A stretch of DNA of 64,000 nucleotides from Roseomonas gilardii (GCF_001941945.1 NZ_CP015583.1:2735501-2799500); one strand, 5' to 3'. Shown: positions 7,040-17,680, numbered from the stretch's first letter. Notes: generated from the sequence alone by a model not told the origin. Numbers and translations: made by a program.

Positions 7040-9682
7040 TCAGGGCAGGGTAAGACGCTCATCCCGCAGCCCATGCGCCCGCAGGAGCTGCGCCACGGCT
7101 TCCCGGCTCATCGGTCGGCCCAGCAGGAAGCCCTGCACCTCGTCGCAGGCACGGTGCTGCAGGAAGCGCAGTTGCTCCTCGGTCTCCACGCCCTCCGCCG
7201 TCACTTCCATGCCCAGGTTGCTGCTCATGGCGAGCACCGCCTCCACGATGGCATGCGCGCCGTTCCGCCGGCCGATCGCATGGACGAAGGAACGGTCCAC
7301 CTTGATCCGGTCGAAGGGGAAGCGGTGCAGATAGCCGAGGCTGGCATAGCCCGTGCCGAAATCGTCCAGCGCGATCCGCACGCCCCGGCGCTTCAGCGCA
7401 TGGATCGCGTTCAGCGCCTCCTCGGCATCGCCGATCAGCAGTCCCTCGGTGATCTCCAACTCCAGCCGTTCCGCCGGCAGGCCCGAAAGCTCCAGCGCCC
7501 GGTCCACGATGGCCGGCAGGTTGCCGCTGCGGAACTGCGCCGGCGACAGGTTCACCGCCAGCCGCAGCGGCTCCGGCCAGGTGGCGGCCTCGGCGCAGGC
7601 GCGCTCCATGACCCAGCGGCCAAGCGGCAGGATCAGCCCGCTCTCCTCCGCCACGGGGATGAAGGTGGCGGGCGGCACCGCTCCGCGCACCGGATGCGTC
7701 CAGCGCAGCAATGCCTCGAAGCCGCGGATCGCGCCGTTCCCGCAGGTCATGATCGGCTGGTAGTGCAGTTCCAGCACATCGGCCTGCAGGGCCAGCCGCA
7801 GGTCCTGCTCCATCTCCCGCCGCTCGCGGAGTTCCACCTCCATGGCGGGCTCGAAGAAGCGCACCGTGCCGCGCCCCTCGGACTTGGCGCGGTACAGGGC
7901 GGTGTCCGCGTTGCGCAGCAGGCTTTCCGGTGTCGCGCCATCCTGTGGATGCAGGGCGATGCCGACGCTGGTGCCGACCTGCGCCATGTTGCCGTCGAGG
8001 ATGAAGGGCGTGACCAGGTTCCGCACGATCCGGCGGGCCAGGGGCTCCACCCCGTCGCGCGAGGCCGCGCCGCGCCACAGGATCACGAACTCGTCGCCGC
8101 CGAGGCGGGACACCGTGTCGTCCGGGCCGACCAGCTCGCGCAGCCGCTCCGCCACCTGGCGCAGGAGCTGATCGCCCGCGGCATGGCCATAGGTGTCGTT
8201 CACCACCTTGAAGCGATCGAGATCCAGCGCCAGCACCACGAGCTGGCCCGCCCGCCCGCCTGCCTCCCCGATCGCCTCGCCGAGCCGCTCATGCAGCAGG
8301 ATGCGGTTGGCTAGGCCGGTCAGCGGGTCATGGTGCGCCAGGAAGCGCACCCGCCGTTCCGACAGGGTCTGCTCCGTGACGTCGGTGAAGGTCCGCACAA
8401 GCCCGCCATTGTCCAGAACCTGGCTGCGGACCTCCAGCACCGTGCCGTCGGGACGCGTGCAGCGATAGAGCGGCGCGGCAGCGTCCTCCCGGTCCTGCGT
8501 GCAGTCCTCCGGCAGGATGTCCCGGCCCTGCCCGGCGCGCAGGAAGGAGGCCTGTCGCCCTTCCGGCACGCCGAGCAGGTCCATGGCGCGGCGGTTCACC
8601 ACCGGCATGCGGCCATCCGGCGCCACCATGACCAGGCCCTGGCTGATGTTCTCGATCGCATCGGATAGCGCCTGCTGGGACCGTGCCCGCTGCTTCCTGC
8701 GACGGATCAGCAGGAGCCCCGCCCCCAGGATCAGCAGCGTCAGCAGCGCGCCGGAGGACAGGATGCTGCGCCGGTAGGCGTCGTAGCCCTGCAGGATCTC
8801 CGCCATGTCGTTGCTGACGGCCACGATCAGCGGAAAGGATTCGACGCGCCGGAAGGCGGTCAGCCGCTCGGTTCCATCGGCCTTGTCCCGGCTGCGGAGG
8901 GTGCCCTGCGGACGGATCAGCGCCTCCGCCATCAGGTTGCCGCCGGCGATGCTGCTGCCGAGCATCCCGGCTTCCTCCGGTGCCCGCGCCCGGATGATCC
9001 CGTCGAGCCCGACCAGGGTCACGGCACCGTGGCCGATATCCAGCGTGTCGTAGACCTGGGTCAGCCAATAGGGGTTCAGCGAGATCACCACCACGCCGCC
9101 GAAGCGGCCGTCGCCCGTCAGCAGCTTGCGTGTGAACTGCACCGACCAGCGGCCGGATTCGCGCCCCATCACCGGCACGCTGATGAAGAGATCGTCCCGC
9201 TGAGGATCGAGGTGCACCCGGAAATGCGCGCGGTCGGAAAGGTCCACCCCGTTCTGGACCGGCCCCAGATTGCTGAGCCAGAGCCGCCCCGAGGGGCCGA
9301 TCACCGCGGTCTGCAGCGACATGTCCTGCTGGAAGCCATGTTCCCGGCGCAGGAAGTCGAGGCTGAAATCGGCCGGGTCGTGCCGGTAGGCCTCGCGGAT
9401 GAAGAGCAGGCGCTGGTCGATGGCCTCCACCGTCCGGGCGATGATCTGCTGCGCGGCCCCGGCCAGGTTGCCGGCGTTGCGCGTCGCGTCGTCCAGCGTC
9501 CGCTGGTGTTCGCGTTGCAGGTGCAGGGCGATGCCGCCCCAGAACAAGACCAGGATCGCCAGAATCAGGCCGAGATCGGCGCCGAACCATGCGGCGGCGG
9601 CGCGGAGCCTCCCCCGGCGGCCAGTCCTGCTTTCCACCGGTGCGGCGTCCGGCAACCGCGCCATTCCACCCTTCGCCGTCAT
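7040..9682 (-). CDS. Membrane-anchored GGDEF-EAL cyclic-di-GMP enzyme
   Basis: 880 residues. A membrane span at about 35-54 and a second at about 312-326 flank an extracytoplasmic Cache-like sensor domain; a PAS-like segment (about 340-440) precedes a GGDEF domain with intact GGDEF at 528-532 and an EAL domain with FEALLRW (EAL 656-658), YQPI and DDFGTGYASL. Both catalytic signatures are complete, so it may be bifunctional: GGDEF makes cyclic-di-GMP and EAL hydrolyses it. The RxxD inhibitory site before GGDEF is not present. It probably converts a periplasmic ligand signal into second-messenger changes. No partner gene lies beside it; start at the ATG at 9682, with an alternative six residues in. 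Confidence 0.93.
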   Translation of the reverse strand: MTAKGGMARLPDAAPVESRTGRRGRLRAAAAWFGADLGLILAILVLFWGGIALHLQREHQRTLDDATRNAGNLAGAAQQIIARTVEAIDQRLLFIREAYRHDPADFSLDFLRREHGFQQDMSLQTAVIGPSGRLWLSNLGPVQNGVDLSDRAHFRVHLDPQRDDLFISVPVMGRESGRWSVQFTRKLLTGDGRFGGVVVISLNPYWLTQVYDTLDIGHGAVTLVGLDGIIRARAPEEAGMLGSSIAGGNLMAEALIRPQGTLRSRDKADGTERLTAFRRVESFPLIVAVSNDMAEILQGYDAYRRSILSSGALLTLLILGAGLLLIRRRKQRARSQQALSDAIENISQGLVMVAPDGRMPVVNRRAMDLLGVPEGRQASFLRAGQGRDILPEDCTQDREDAAAPLYRCTRPDGTVLEVRSQVLDNGGLVRTFTDVTEQTLSERRVRFLAHHDPLTGLANRILLHERLGEAIGEAGGRAGQLVVLALDLDRFKVVNDTYGHAAGDQLLRQVAERLRELVGPDDTVSRLGGDEFVILWRGAASRDGVEPLARRIVRNLVTPFILDGNMAQVGTSVGIALHPQDGATPESLLRNADTALYRAKSEGRGTVRFFEPAMEVELRERREMEQDLRLALQADVLELHYQPIMTCGNGAIRGFEALLRWTHPVRGAVPPATFIPVAEESGLILPLGRWVMERACAEAATWPEPLRLAVNLSPAQFRSGNLPAIVDRALELSGLPAERLELEITEGLLIGDAEEALNAIHALKRRGVRIALDDFGTGYASLGYLHRFPFDRIKVDRSFVHAIGRRNGAHAIVEAVLAMSSNLGMEVTAEGVETEEQLRFLQHRACDEVQGFLLGRPMSREAVAQLLRAHGLRDERLTLP

Positions 9683-9886
9683 GTCGCCTCCGGGCCTTTG
9701 CGGGATATCCGCCGGACCCTGCTGAAAGCCCCGCGGTGCTACCGGATCGATCCGGTATCCCTGGCCGCGCTGCTGGAATGCAGCTTGCAGCCATGAGATG
9801 ATGAATCTGTTATCGGCACAACCTCACAAAGACATGGCGCGCCGCCGTTTGCCGCGGGGGCTGAGCCTGACCGGGGAATGGATCAC

Positions 9887-10870
9887 ATGACGACGCGACG
9901 CGCCCTGATGGCCATGGCGCCGCTGCTGGGCCTGGCCGCCTATCCGGCACGGGCCGGGACGGCGGAATGGGGCATCGCCACCGAATACCCGGCCACCGCC
10001 ATGCCGGGCGAGGGAATCGCCTTCTTCGCCGAGACGGTGAACCAGGAGGCGCATGGCATCCTGGGGGTCCGCCCGGCCTTCGACGCGCCGGATGGCCTGC
10101 GTTCCGCCAAGATGCCGGCCGCCGTGGGCCAGGGAAAACCAGAGGCCGCCGACGCCTTCACCGGCGCGATGGCCGGGCTGGCGCCGATCTTCCAGCTTTC
10201 CGCCCTGCCCTTCCTCACCGGCTCCGCTGACGACACGCGCCGCCTGCTGGAGGCGGCGCGCCCCGCCTATGTGAAGGCGCTCTCGGAGCGCGGCCTCACC
10301 CTGCTTTATGCCACGCCCTGGCCCGCCACCGGGTTGTGGTCGCGCAAGCCGGTCTCCGGCCCCGAATCGCTGAAGGGGCTGCGCGTGCGCACCTATGACG
10401 AGGCCGGGACCATGGTGATGCGCGCGGCGGGCGCGGAGCCGTCGCAGATCTCCTTCGCCGACGCGCTGCCGAGGCTGAAATCCGGCGAGATGGATGCGGT
10501 CCTGTCCTCCGGCGACGGCGGTGCCGGGGCGCGGCTCTGGGAGATCCTGCCGCACTTCACCGCTATCGACTACGCTTGGCCGCTGAGCCTCGCCTTCTGC
10601 AACACGGCGGCCCTGCAAGCCCTGCCGGACGCGGGCCAGGCGGCGGTGGCGCGGGCAGGAAAGGCCACCGAGGCGCGCCAGTTCAAGGCCATCGCCACCC
10701 GCATGGCGGAGAACGAGGCGCGGATGCGGACGCATGGCATGACGATCGCCACCGCGCCGGGACTGCGGTCGGCGCTGGAGACGGCAGCGGCGCCCGTCCA
10801 GGCCGCCTGGGTGCAACGGGCCGGGCCGGAGGGAGAGGCCATCCTGCGCGCCTATCGCGGCGGGCGTTGA
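9887..10870 (+). CDS. TRAP-type (DctP family) periplasmic binding protein
   Basis: 327 residues with a Tat/Sec-like signal (TTRRALMAMAPLLGLAAYPARA). The mature part matches DctP-type solute receptors: a SLKGLRVRTY motif, an ARG-like PSQISFADALPRLKSGEMDA segment and a C-terminal helical tail. DctP proteins bind carboxylates or related solutes and hand them to DctQM permeases. No dctQ or dctM gene is adjacent, so it is an orphan receptor. GGGGA at 9873-9877 favours the second ATG at 9887 over the one at 9878. Confidence 0.85.
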   Translation: MTTRRALMAMAPLLGLAAYPARAGTAEWGIATEYPATAMPGEGIAFFAETVNQEAHGILGVRPAFDAPDGLRSAKMPAAVGQGKPEAADAFTGAMAGLAPIFQLSALPFLTGSADDTRRLLEAARPAYVKALSERGLTLLYATPWPATGLWSRKPVSGPESLKGLRVRTYDEAGTMVMRAAGAEPSQISFADALPRLKSGEMDAVLSSGDGGAGARLWEILPHFTAIDYAWPLSLAFCNTAALQALPDAGQAAVARAGKATEARQFKAIATRMAENEARMRTHGMTIATAPGLRSALETAAAPVQAAWVQRAGPEGEAILRAYRGGR

Positions 10871-11020
10871 AGGATCGCGGGGTGGCGCCATTCGGCGCCA
10901 GCCCGGGTGTCATGGCTTGTGAGGCAGTTCCGAGACAATCATGGTCCGCGACCTGCGCTCGCGGTTGCACTGATGCCGGCTTCCTGGGGAGACGGAGCGC
11001 CTCCCCCCCCGGATGCCCGG

Positions 11021-12256
11021 TCAGCTCCGGTAGGAGCCGTTGATGTCGATGTAGCCATGGGTGAGGTCGCAGGTCCAAACCGTGGCCTTGCCCTCGCCCA
11101 GGCCGAGATCCACCTCGATTTCGATCTCCCCGCCCTTCATGTGCGCGACCACCGGGGCTTCGTCATAGCCCGGCACCACGCCGCCCTCGCGCGCCATCCA
11201 GGTGCCGCCGACGGCCACGGACAGCCGGTCGCGGTCCGCCGGCTCGCCGGCCTTGCCGACCGCCATGACGATGCGGCCCCAGTTCGCGTCCTCGCCGGCG
11301 ATGGCGGTCTTCACCAGCGGCGAGTTCGCGATGGCGAGCGCCACCACCTTGGCCGAAGCGTCGGAAACCGCGCCGCGCACCGTCACCTGGATCAGCTTCT
11401 GCGCACCCTCCCCGTCCCGCACCACCTGGAGGGCCAGCTCGTGCAGCAGCCCGGCCAGCGCCTCGCGGAACCCGGCCAGGATCTCGCCGCCCTCGGCCGG
11501 AACCTCGGGATGCTCCGCCTGCCCGGTGGCGAAGAGCAGCACCGTGTCGGAGGTGGAGGTGTCGCTGTCCACCGTGGTGCAGTTGAAGGAGGTCTCGACC
11601 CCGGCCTTCAGCGCCGATTGCAGCGCGGCGGCGGGGATCTTCGCATCCGTCGCCACGAAGCAGAGCATCGTCGCCATGTCGGGCGCGATCATGCCCGATC
11701 CCTTGGCGATGCCGGTGATGGTCACCGGCGCGCCGCCGATGCTGGCCTGCCGCGTCACCGCCTTGGGGAAGGTGTCGGTGGTCATGATGCCGCGCGCCGC
11801 CTCCGCCCAGGCCTCCGGCGAGAGGCCGTCATGCAGGGCCGGCAGGGCGGCGGTCAGCTTCCCGTGCGGCAGCACCTCGCCGATCACGCCGGTCGAGGCC
11901 AGGAAGACCTCGGAGGGCGCGCAGCCCACCAGCTTCGCCGCCGCCTCGGCGGAGAGGCGCGCGGCCTCCTCCCCGGCACGGCCGGTGAAGACGTTGGCGT
12001 TGCCGGCATTCACCACCACCGCGCGCGCCGTGCCGCCGGCCAGGGCCTTGCGGCACCAGTCCACCGGGGCGCCGGGGCACTTCGACTTAGTGAAGACGCC
12101 CGCCGCCGTGGTGCCGGGGGCGAAGACCATCATCATCAGGTCGTCGCGCCCCTTGTAGCGGATGCCCGCCGCCACCGTGCCGAGGCGGACGCCCGCGACG
12201 GGCGGCAAGGCGGGCATGGGCACCGCGAGGGGGGAAACCGGAAGGTCCTTGGCCAT
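11021..12256 (-). CDS. argJ: Bifunctional ornithine acetyltransferase / N-acetylglutamate synthase
   Basis: 411 residues, the usual length. ArgJ transfers the acetyl group from N-acetylornithine to glutamate in arginine synthesis and in many bacteria also makes N-acetylglutamate from acetyl-CoA. The autocleavage region [14 protein letters not shown] is present, with Thr196 as the expected new N-terminal nucleophile of the beta chain. [13 protein letters not shown] and the C-terminal [15 protein letters not shown] are also typical. The start ATG at 12256 gives the normal N-terminus; the frame runs on upstream but only as antisense to other sequence. It follows the parvulin gene with a 38-base gap. 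Confidence 0.97.
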   Translation of the reverse strand: MAKDLPVSPLAVPMPALPPVAGVRLGTVAAGIRYKGRDDLMMMVFAPGTTAAGVFTKSKCPGAPVDWCRKALAGGTARAVVVNAGNANVFTGRAGEEAARLSAEAAAKLVGCAPSEVFLASTGVIGEVLPHGKLTAALPALHDGLSPEAWAEAARGIMTTDTFPKAVTRQASIGGAPVTITGIAKGSGMIAPDMATMLCFVATDAKIPAAALQSALKAGVETSFNCTTVDSDTSTSDTVLLFATGQAEHPEVPAEGGEILAGFREALAGLLHELALQVVRDGEGAQKLIQVTVRGAVSDASAKVVALAIANSPLVKTAIAGEDANWGRIVMAVGKAGEPADRDRLSVAVGGTWMAREGGVVPGYDEAPVVAHMKGGEIEIEVDLGLGEGKATVWTCDLTHGYIDINGSYRS

Positions 12257-12294
12257 GGTGTTCTCGGTGCTCGTGTATAGGGTCGGTTCTAGCG

Positions 12295-13230
12295 TCAGTT
12301 CTTCTGGGCGGGCGCGGGCGGCGTGGCGCCGTCCAGCGGCGAGGGCTGGCGCTGCGGCGTGCCGTCGAGGTTGAAGCGCTCCACCTTGGCGCCGGCCTTG
12401 TACTTCTCCAGCGAGGCGTTCACCGCCTCCTCGAAGGCCGCCTGGCGCAGCGAGGCGCGCTGCTCCTCGAAGCTCTTGGGCGGCGCGGCGCGGCGCTCCT
12501 CGACCTTGATGATGTGCCAGCCGAAGGCCGACTTCACCGGCGCCGGGCTGATCTGGCCGGGCTTCAGCGCGAAGGCGGCCTCGGCGAATTCCGGCACCAT
12601 GTCGGACTTCTTGAAGAAGCCCAGGTCGCCGCCATTGCCCTTGCCGCTGGGGTCGGTCGAATATTTCTGCGCGATCGCCCCGAAATCCGCCCCCGGCTTC
12701 TTCACCTCGGCCAGGACCTTGTCCGCCTCCTCCTTGCTGGAGACGAGGATGTGGCGCGCATGCACCTCCTCCTCGGCGGGCTGGTTCTTCTGCTCGGCCT
12801 CGAAGCGCTTGCGCAGCGCCTCGTCGGTCAGGGCCGGGGCCACGTCGCGGCGGATCAGCGCCTGCTGCAGCTCCTGGTCCGTGGCGACGGCGATGCGGTG
12901 CTGCACCTCGGGGTCCTTCTCCAGGCCCTGGGCGCGGGCAGCGGCGGCCACGGCCTTCTGCGCGATGAGCTGGTCCACGATCAGCGGGAAGAGCACCTGC
13001 GGCGGGGCGTTGCGCGCCTCGGCGGGCAGGTCCTGCGCCGCGTCGCGGACATCGCTCAGGCGGATATTCTCGCCGTTCACCGTCGCCACCACCGGGTCGG
13101 CGGGTTGCTGGGCGGACGGGGCGGCCGGGGCGGCCGGGGCCGGCGTCTGCGCCAGGGCGGCACCCGCCAGCGGGAGGGCCAGGGGTCCGGACAGCAGTCC
13201 GAGCGACAGGATCAGAACAGGGAAACGCAT
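12295..13230 (-). CDS. Periplasmic parvulin-type peptidyl-prolyl isomerase
   Basis: 311 residues: a signal peptide ([27 protein letters not shown] cut region), an Ala/Pro linker, a SurA-like helical N-domain (about 45-160), a rotamase domain (about 170-265; [44 protein letters not shown]) and a Pro-rich tail. Such foldases isomerise prolyl bonds and help outer-membrane or secreted proteins fold. The ATG at 13230 is chosen because the signal peptide starts there. It lies upstream of argJ on the same strand, a common alphaproteobacterial pairing. Confidence 0.93.
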   Translation of the reverse strand: MRFPVLILSLGLLSGPLALPLAGAALAQTPAPAAPAAPSAQQPADPVVATVNGENIRLSDVRDAAQDLPAEARNAPPQVLFPLIVDQLIAQKAVAAAARAQGLEKDPEVQHRIAVATDQELQQALIRRDVAPALTDEALRKRFEAEQKNQPAEEEVHARHILVSSKEEADKVLAEVKKPGADFGAIAQKYSTDPSGKGNGGDLGFFKKSDMVPEFAEAAFALKPGQISPAPVKSAFGWHIIKVEERRAAPPKSFEEQRASLRQAAFEEAVNASLEKYKAGAKVERFNLDGTPQRQPSPLDGATPPAPAQKN

Positions 13231-13473
13231 CAGACAAGTCCGGTCGAAAAGGGCGCGGCACCATGACGCGCATGCCGCGGGACGGCAAGGCACGCCTCCG
13301 TACCGAAACCTTTCGCTGGCGCGCAGGCCGGAGGGGAAGGCAACAGGCCGAAACACGGCCATCGCCGCGCCGGTTCCGGCGGGGCGAGAATCCGCCGACG
13401 CCGCACGGTTCCTCGCCTATCCTCCTTGCCGGAGGCACCCCGGCAAAGGGGTGCCCAAGGGAGGAGAAGACCC

Positions 13474-15165
13474 ATGCCCGACCGGATGCCGGTCCCCCAT
13501 TCCGGGACCGCCCGACGTCCAGCGCCGGCGGACCGCCCCGGCCGGCGCGCGGCCCCGGAGGATGCCTCACGGGCTGCCCTCCGGATTGCCACAGGGCGCG
13601 GAGGAGCGCTCGCCGCTGTGTTCCTGGCCCTGCTCGGCCTCCTCCCGGCGGCGGCCCAGGCGCCTTCTTCCACGCCCGCTTCCGGAGGCGGCGAGGCCGC
13701 CCGCTGTGCCGCGCTGGCGGGGATGCGCATCGACGACACCAACCTGCTTTCGGCCACGGCCGTCCCCGCCACCGGGGACCTGCCGGCGCATTGCCGGGTG
13801 CTGGGCTATGTCCGCCCGGCGATCAATTTCGAGCTGCGCCTGCCGCTCGCCGGCTGGAACGGCAAGTTCTACATGACCGGCTGCGGCGGCTATTGCGGCA
13901 AGGTCCTGGGCGATGCGCCGGGCTTCACCAATGCGCTGAATTACGGGCTGCGGCGCGGCTATGCCGCCGCGACCACGGATTCCGGCCATTGGGGCACCGG
14001 CTCCACCGATGGGCGCTGGGCCTGGAACAACCGGCTGGCGGAGATCGACTGGGGCACGCGGGCGGTGCCGGAGGTAACGCGCGTTTCCAAGCTGCTGGTC
14101 AACGCCCTTTATGAGCGTCCCGCCGCGAAGTCCTATTTCGCCGGCTGCTCCACAGGCGGGCGGCAGGCGCTGATGGAGGCACAGCGCTTCCCGGATGACT
14201 TCGACGGCATCATCGCGGGCTCCCCGGCGCTGGACTATACCGGCCTCGTTGCCACAGCCATGGCCTGGACCACCCGCGCCAATGCCGGACCGGATGGCAG
14301 GCGGCTCTTCGATCCCGCCCATGTGCCCCTGGTGCAGAAGGCCGTGGCCGAGGCCTGCGACGGCGCCGACGGGCTGAAGGACGGGCTGGTCTCGGACCCG
14401 CGCCATTGCGGGTTCGACCCGGCGAAGCTGCAATGCGGCGCCGGGCAGAATGGGCCGGACTGCCTGGGCGAGGCCGAGGTCGGGGTGCTGAAGGCCTGGT
14501 ACGCCCCGCCGCGCAACAGCCGGGGGGAGAGCCTCTATCCCGGCGGCATCCCGCTGGGTTCGGAGCCCTTCTGGCCCGTCTGGCTGGCGGGCACCGCCGC
14601 GACACCGCCGCTCAACCCGCTCTTCAACCGGGACTTCCTCCGCTACATGGCCTTCGCCGAGGACCCGGGCGAGAGCTACGACCCCCTCACCTTCGATTTC
14701 GACCGCGATCCGCCGCGCCTGGCCGCCATGGGCGCGCTGTACAATGCTGCTTCGCCCGACCTCGCCCGCTTCCGCGCGCGGGGCGGAAAGCTGATCGTCT
14801 ATCACGGCTGGGCGGATGCGATCGTGACGCCGGAGCGGACGGTGCAGTGGTTCGAGGCGGCGAGCGCCGCCGCCGGCCGCGACGCCATGGCCGGCACGGC
14901 GCGGCTCTTCATGCTGCCGGGTTTCGATCATTGCGGGTTGTCGAATGCCGGGCCGGGCATCGACCAGAACGGCTTCGACCCGCTCGGCGCGCTGGAGGCC
15001 TGGGTGGAGCGGGGCGAGGCGCCCGCGCAACTGGCCACCACCAAGACCGCGACCGGCGGGCAGCGCCTCTGGAGCCGCCCTGCCTGCCCCTGGCCGCAGG
15101 TGCCGCGCCATGACGGCAAGGGGTCGGTCGCGGAGGCCGCGAGCTTCGCCTGCGCCGATCCGTGA
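13474..15165 (+). CDS. Tannase/feruloyl esterase family protein
   Basis: 563 residues, start supported by GGAGGAGAAG just upstream of the ATG. A long Arg/Pro-rich leader precedes a hydrophobic segment at about 44-62 ending in AQA, so it is probably exported. The alpha/beta-hydrolase core carries the family nucleophile motif GCSTGG (Ser226), an Asp/His region ending in GFDHCG, and paired cysteines. The family cleaves ester bonds in gallotannins, feruloyl polysaccharides or synthetic aromatic esters (MHETase is a member), so the substrate cannot be named. It is a single gene between divergent and convergent neighbours. Confidence 0.88.
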   Translation: MPDRMPVPHSGTARRPAPADRPGRRAAPEDASRAALRIATGRGGALAAVFLALLGLLPAAAQAPSSTPASGGGEAARCAALAGMRIDDTNLLSATAVPATGDLPAHCRVLGYVRPAINFELRLPLAGWNGKFYMTGCGGYCGKVLGDAPGFTNALNYGLRRGYAAATTDSGHWGTGSTDGRWAWNNRLAEIDWGTRAVPEVTRVSKLLVNALYERPAAKSYFAGCSTGGRQALMEAQRFPDDFDGIIAGSPALDYTGLVATAMAWTTRANAGPDGRRLFDPAHVPLVQKAVAEACDGADGLKDGLVSDPRHCGFDPAKLQCGAGQNGPDCLGEAEVGVLKAWYAPPRNSRGESLYPGGIPLGSEPFWPVWLAGTAATPPLNPLFNRDFLRYMAFAEDPGESYDPLTFDFDRDPPRLAAMGALYNAASPDLARFRARGGKLIVYHGWADAIVTPERTVQWFEAASAAAGRDAMAGTARLFMLPGFDHCGLSNAGPGIDQNGFDPLGALEAWVERGEAPAQLATTKTATGGQRLWSRPACPWPQVPRHDGKGSVAEAASFACADP

Positions 15166-15361
15166 GGGTGGGCCCGGCCGTTTCCTGTCCAGGAAAGGGG
15201 TTGGGAAGCGGCTTGGATCAGGTGAAGAGCGGGATGCGCCGATTTGTAGGCATGCCTTCCGGATGCCGGAGATGCGGGCATGGATTTCCTGGGTGGGGTG
15301 GGCGGCCGGGGGCATCCGCCCTCCCCTCGTCACGGCCCGGACATGGCGCCATCCGTGCCAC

Positions 15362-15392
15362 TTTAGGGTTTTAGCGTTTTAGGATTTTAGCC
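15362..15392. repeat. Tandem TTTTAGNN array
   Basis: Four near-identical 7 to 8 base units: TTTAGGG, TTTTAGCG, TTTTAGGA, TTTTAGCC. The block is A+T-rich against the G+C-rich surroundings and lies about 200 bases past the esterase stop. A repeated protein-binding site or a fragment of an extragenic repeat is possible; role unknown. Confidence 0.6.
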
Positions 15393-15609
15393 CTTTATCC
15401 CTGGATGCAGGCCTCCGGTCTGGACGGCAAACTGGTTCTGCCGAGGAGGCAGGAGACGGTGCGGCAGGGCGATGAGTTGACTATATTCCTATATCCCGGG
15501 TGGGTGTGGGAGGGCAAGGGGCTTTTGCGGTGGTCATGCTCCCATCCATTCCGGCGGCGGGATCGTGGCCCGGGGGAAGGCTCCGCCTTGCCCTCGATAC
15601 CCCCATCCG

Positions 15610-15690
15610 CCAGGAGCCAGTGGCTCCTGGACCTCCCTTCGCGGGCTCTTGCCGCGGCGGGATCGCGCCGGAGAGCCATGCTCTCCGGCG
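15610..15690. repeat. Pair of strong extragenic palindromes
   Basis: CCAGGAGCCA-G-TGGCTCCTGG at 15610-15630 and CGCCGGAGAGC-CAT-GCTCTCCGGCG at 15666-15690 are perfect inverted repeats of 10 and 11 base pairs, 35 bases apart. Neither has a following T-run. They resemble REP/extragenic palindrome units more than terminators. Confidence 0.65.
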
Positions 15691-15932
15691 ACGGTCGGTG
15701 CCAGGCGTGCGGACAGGGTGTTTGTCTTTCTGGTTCCGGTGCCCGCTGTCTCCACCGGTCCTACGGGATGGGATCGGCGGGCCGACGGCGACCGGTGGCG
15801 CCAGTTCCCCGGGTTCAGGGCACGCAGTGTCCTGACGGTGAGGGGGTCCGGGGGAGAGGCAGAGCCTCTTCCCCGGGGGCGGACAGGGCAAGCCGCGCCG
15901 GACCCTCCACGCGGCGCATTGCGCCTGCCGTA

Positions 15933-17423
15933 TCAGGCGGTGCGCGCCACCCGTTCCGGCTGCACCACGCGCAGCACCAGATTGGCCAGCACGGCGACCA
16001 GCACGTTCGCGATCAGCGCCAGCAGGCCGACATAGGCGGTGTAGGTCCCGCCCCCGAAGACCATGCTGTGCAGCGGCTTCAGCCCGTCGCTCCAGGCCAT
16101 CCAGGAGCCGCCGAGGAAGCCGACGGCCCAGCCGAGCAGCAGGGGGCCGCCGCGGAACCAGCCGGTGAAGAGGCCGAAGACCACGGCGGGGAAGGTCTGC
16201 AGGATCCAGAGGCCGCCCAGGAGCTGGAGGTCCAGCGCGAACTGGGTCGGCAGGAAGAGGATGCAGGCCAGCGCCCCCACCTTCACCGCCAGCGAGGTGA
16301 CCTTGGCGACCTGCGCCTCCCCGGCATGGGAGACCTGCGGGTTCACGTAGGCCTTCCAGAAATTCCGGGTGAAGAGGTTGGCGGCGCCGATGCTCATCAC
16401 CGCCGCCGGCACCAGCGCGCCGATGGCGATGGCGGCGAAGGCGAAGCCGGCGAACCAGCTGTCGAACAGCGCCTTGAAGAGCAGGGGCACCACGGCGGTC
16501 GGGGTGGTGGTCACGATCCCCGCCGCATGGGCCATGTAGCCCATCAGGGCGATCAGGCCGAGCAGGATGGTGTAGGCCGGCAGCAGCACCGCGTTCTTGC
16601 GGATCGTGTTGCCCGAGTTGCTGGCGAAGATGCCGGTCAGCGTGTGCGGGTACATGAAGGCCGCCATCGCGGAGCCCAGTGCCAGCGTGGCATAGGGGAG
16701 GTACTGGCCGGGGGCCAGGATCAGGCCGGTGGCGCCGCCCTTGGCCGCGAAGACCCGCTCCGCCGAGGCGAAGACATTGGCATAGCCGCCGAGCTTCATC
16801 GGGATGATGGCCACCGCCACGATCACCACGATGTAGATCATGATGTCCTTGACGAAGGCGATCAGCGCCGGCGCCCGCAGCCCCGAGGAATAGGTGTAGA
16901 GGGCCAGGATGATGAAGGCGACGGCCAGCGGCACCTCCCCGGTCAGGCCCAGCGCGCCCAGCACCACCTCCATGCCGACGAGCTGGAGCGCGATATAGGG
17001 CATGGTGGCGAGCACCCCGGTGATGGCCACCGCCAGTTCCAGGGGCCGGGAGTTGTACCGGGCATGCACCACGTCGGCCGCCGTCACATGCCCGCCCGCG
17101 GCCGCCACGGCCCAGAGCTTCGGCATGATGGCGAAGACGATCGGATAGACGATGATCGTATAGGGCAGCGCGAAGAAGCCGTAGGCACCGACCGCGTAGA
17201 CCACCGCCGGGACGGCGATCACCGTATAGGCGGTGTAGAAGTCGCCGCCGACCAGGAACCAGGTGATCCAGGTGCCGAAGTTGCGGCCGCCCAGGCCCCA
17301 TTCGTCCAGGTGCGCCAGGTTCTCGGGCCGGCGCCAGCGGGCCGCGAAGAAGCCCATGGCGGTGACGAGGATGAAGAAGCCGATGAAGACCCAGAGGGCC
17401 GTCCAGTCGATGCCCCCGCTCAC
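15933..17423 (-). CDS. Sodium:solute symporter, monocarboxylate-type (MctP-like)
   Basis: 496 residues with about 13 hydrophobic spans. Sodium/solute symporter family features include the TWFLVGGDFYTAYT region and a KAFVKDIMIY-like segment after span 6. Together with the DUF3311 gene just upstream it matches the two-gene arrangement of monocarboxylate uptake permeases (pyruvate, lactate, acetate) in alphaproteobacteria. The GTG at 17423 overlaps the DUF3311 stop (GTGA), and the protein then starts directly before the first span. Substrate is inferred from family and context only. Confidence 0.88.
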   Translation of the reverse strand: MSGGIDWTALWVFIGFFILVTAMGFFAARWRRPENLAHLDEWGLGGRNFGTWITWFLVGGDFYTAYTVIAVPAVVYAVGAYGFFALPYTIIVYPIVFAIMPKLWAVAAAGGHVTAADVVHARYNSRPLELAVAITGVLATMPYIALQLVGMEVVLGALGLTGEVPLAVAFIILALYTYSSGLRAPALIAFVKDIMIYIVVIVAVAIIPMKLGGYANVFASAERVFAAKGGATGLILAPGQYLPYATLALGSAMAAFMYPHTLTGIFASNSGNTIRKNAVLLPAYTILLGLIALMGYMAHAAGIVTTTPTAVVPLLFKALFDSWFAGFAFAAIAIGALVPAAVMSIGAANLFTRNFWKAYVNPQVSHAGEAQVAKVTSLAVKVGALACILFLPTQFALDLQLLGGLWILQTFPAVVFGLFTGWFRGGPLLLGWAVGFLGGSWMAWSDGLKPLHSMVFGGGTYTAYVGLLALIANVLVAVLANLVLRVVQPERVARTA

Positions 17424-17602
17424 CGGCCTTCCTCCCGCTTCCGGATGGCGCGGTAGCAGAGCCAGGTCAGGAAGGAGGTGATCGGCACCCAGAGGAGCTG
17501 GTACCAGTAGAAGAAGGGGAAGCCGAAGAGTTCCGGCTGCATGTGATTGTAGAACGGGACCCAGAGCAGCCCGACAAAGGGCAGCAGAAGCAGAACCCAC
17601 AT
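17420..17602 (-). CDS. DUF3311 small membrane protein
   Basis: 60 residues, starting MWVLLLLPFVGLLWVPFYNH, with two membrane spans separated by a short aromatic loop and a basic C-terminus. DUF3311 proteins are regularly encoded directly before sodium/solute symporters and are thought to be accessory subunits. The frame is open upstream, but this start places the first span at the N-terminus as usual in the family. It overlaps the symporter start by four bases. Confidence 0.88.
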   Translation of the reverse strand: MWVLLLLPFVGLLWVPFYNHMQPELFGFPFFYWYQLLWVPITSFLTWLCYRAIRKREEGR

Positions 17603-17680
17603 GAGACGTCGCCTCCGAATCCCCGCCTGGAGGGCGGGGAAGCGACAGGGAGGCTGACCTGTCCTGGCGCCGTCCGGCAA

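Larger units (their letters stand above)
15166..15932. other. 767-base gene-free convergent region rich in palindromes
   Basis: Lies between the ends of the esterase and symporter genes. Short open frames here have Arg/Pro-rich, low-complexity products and no recognisable domain. It contains a TTTTAG tandem array (15362-15392), a perfect 21-base palindrome at 15610-15630, an 11-base-pair stem at 15666-15690, an imperfect hairpin in the GGGGAAGGC-TCC-GCCTTGCCC region near 15570-15595 and a 13-base-pair stem with one mismatch at 15848-15876. The last may terminate symporter transcription. The rest look like dispersed extragenic palindromes. Confidence 0.55.

Noticed and set aside
12257-13570. 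Extended argJ start giving an 849-residue protein
   Set aside because: The additional 438 residues are antisense-like shadow sequence over the parvulin gene; ArgJ has its normal N-terminus at 12256.
15405-17456. Long forward open frame opposite the symporter gene
   Set aside because: Composition is repetitive His/Gly/Gln, with no domain, and it is antisense to a well-supported transporter.
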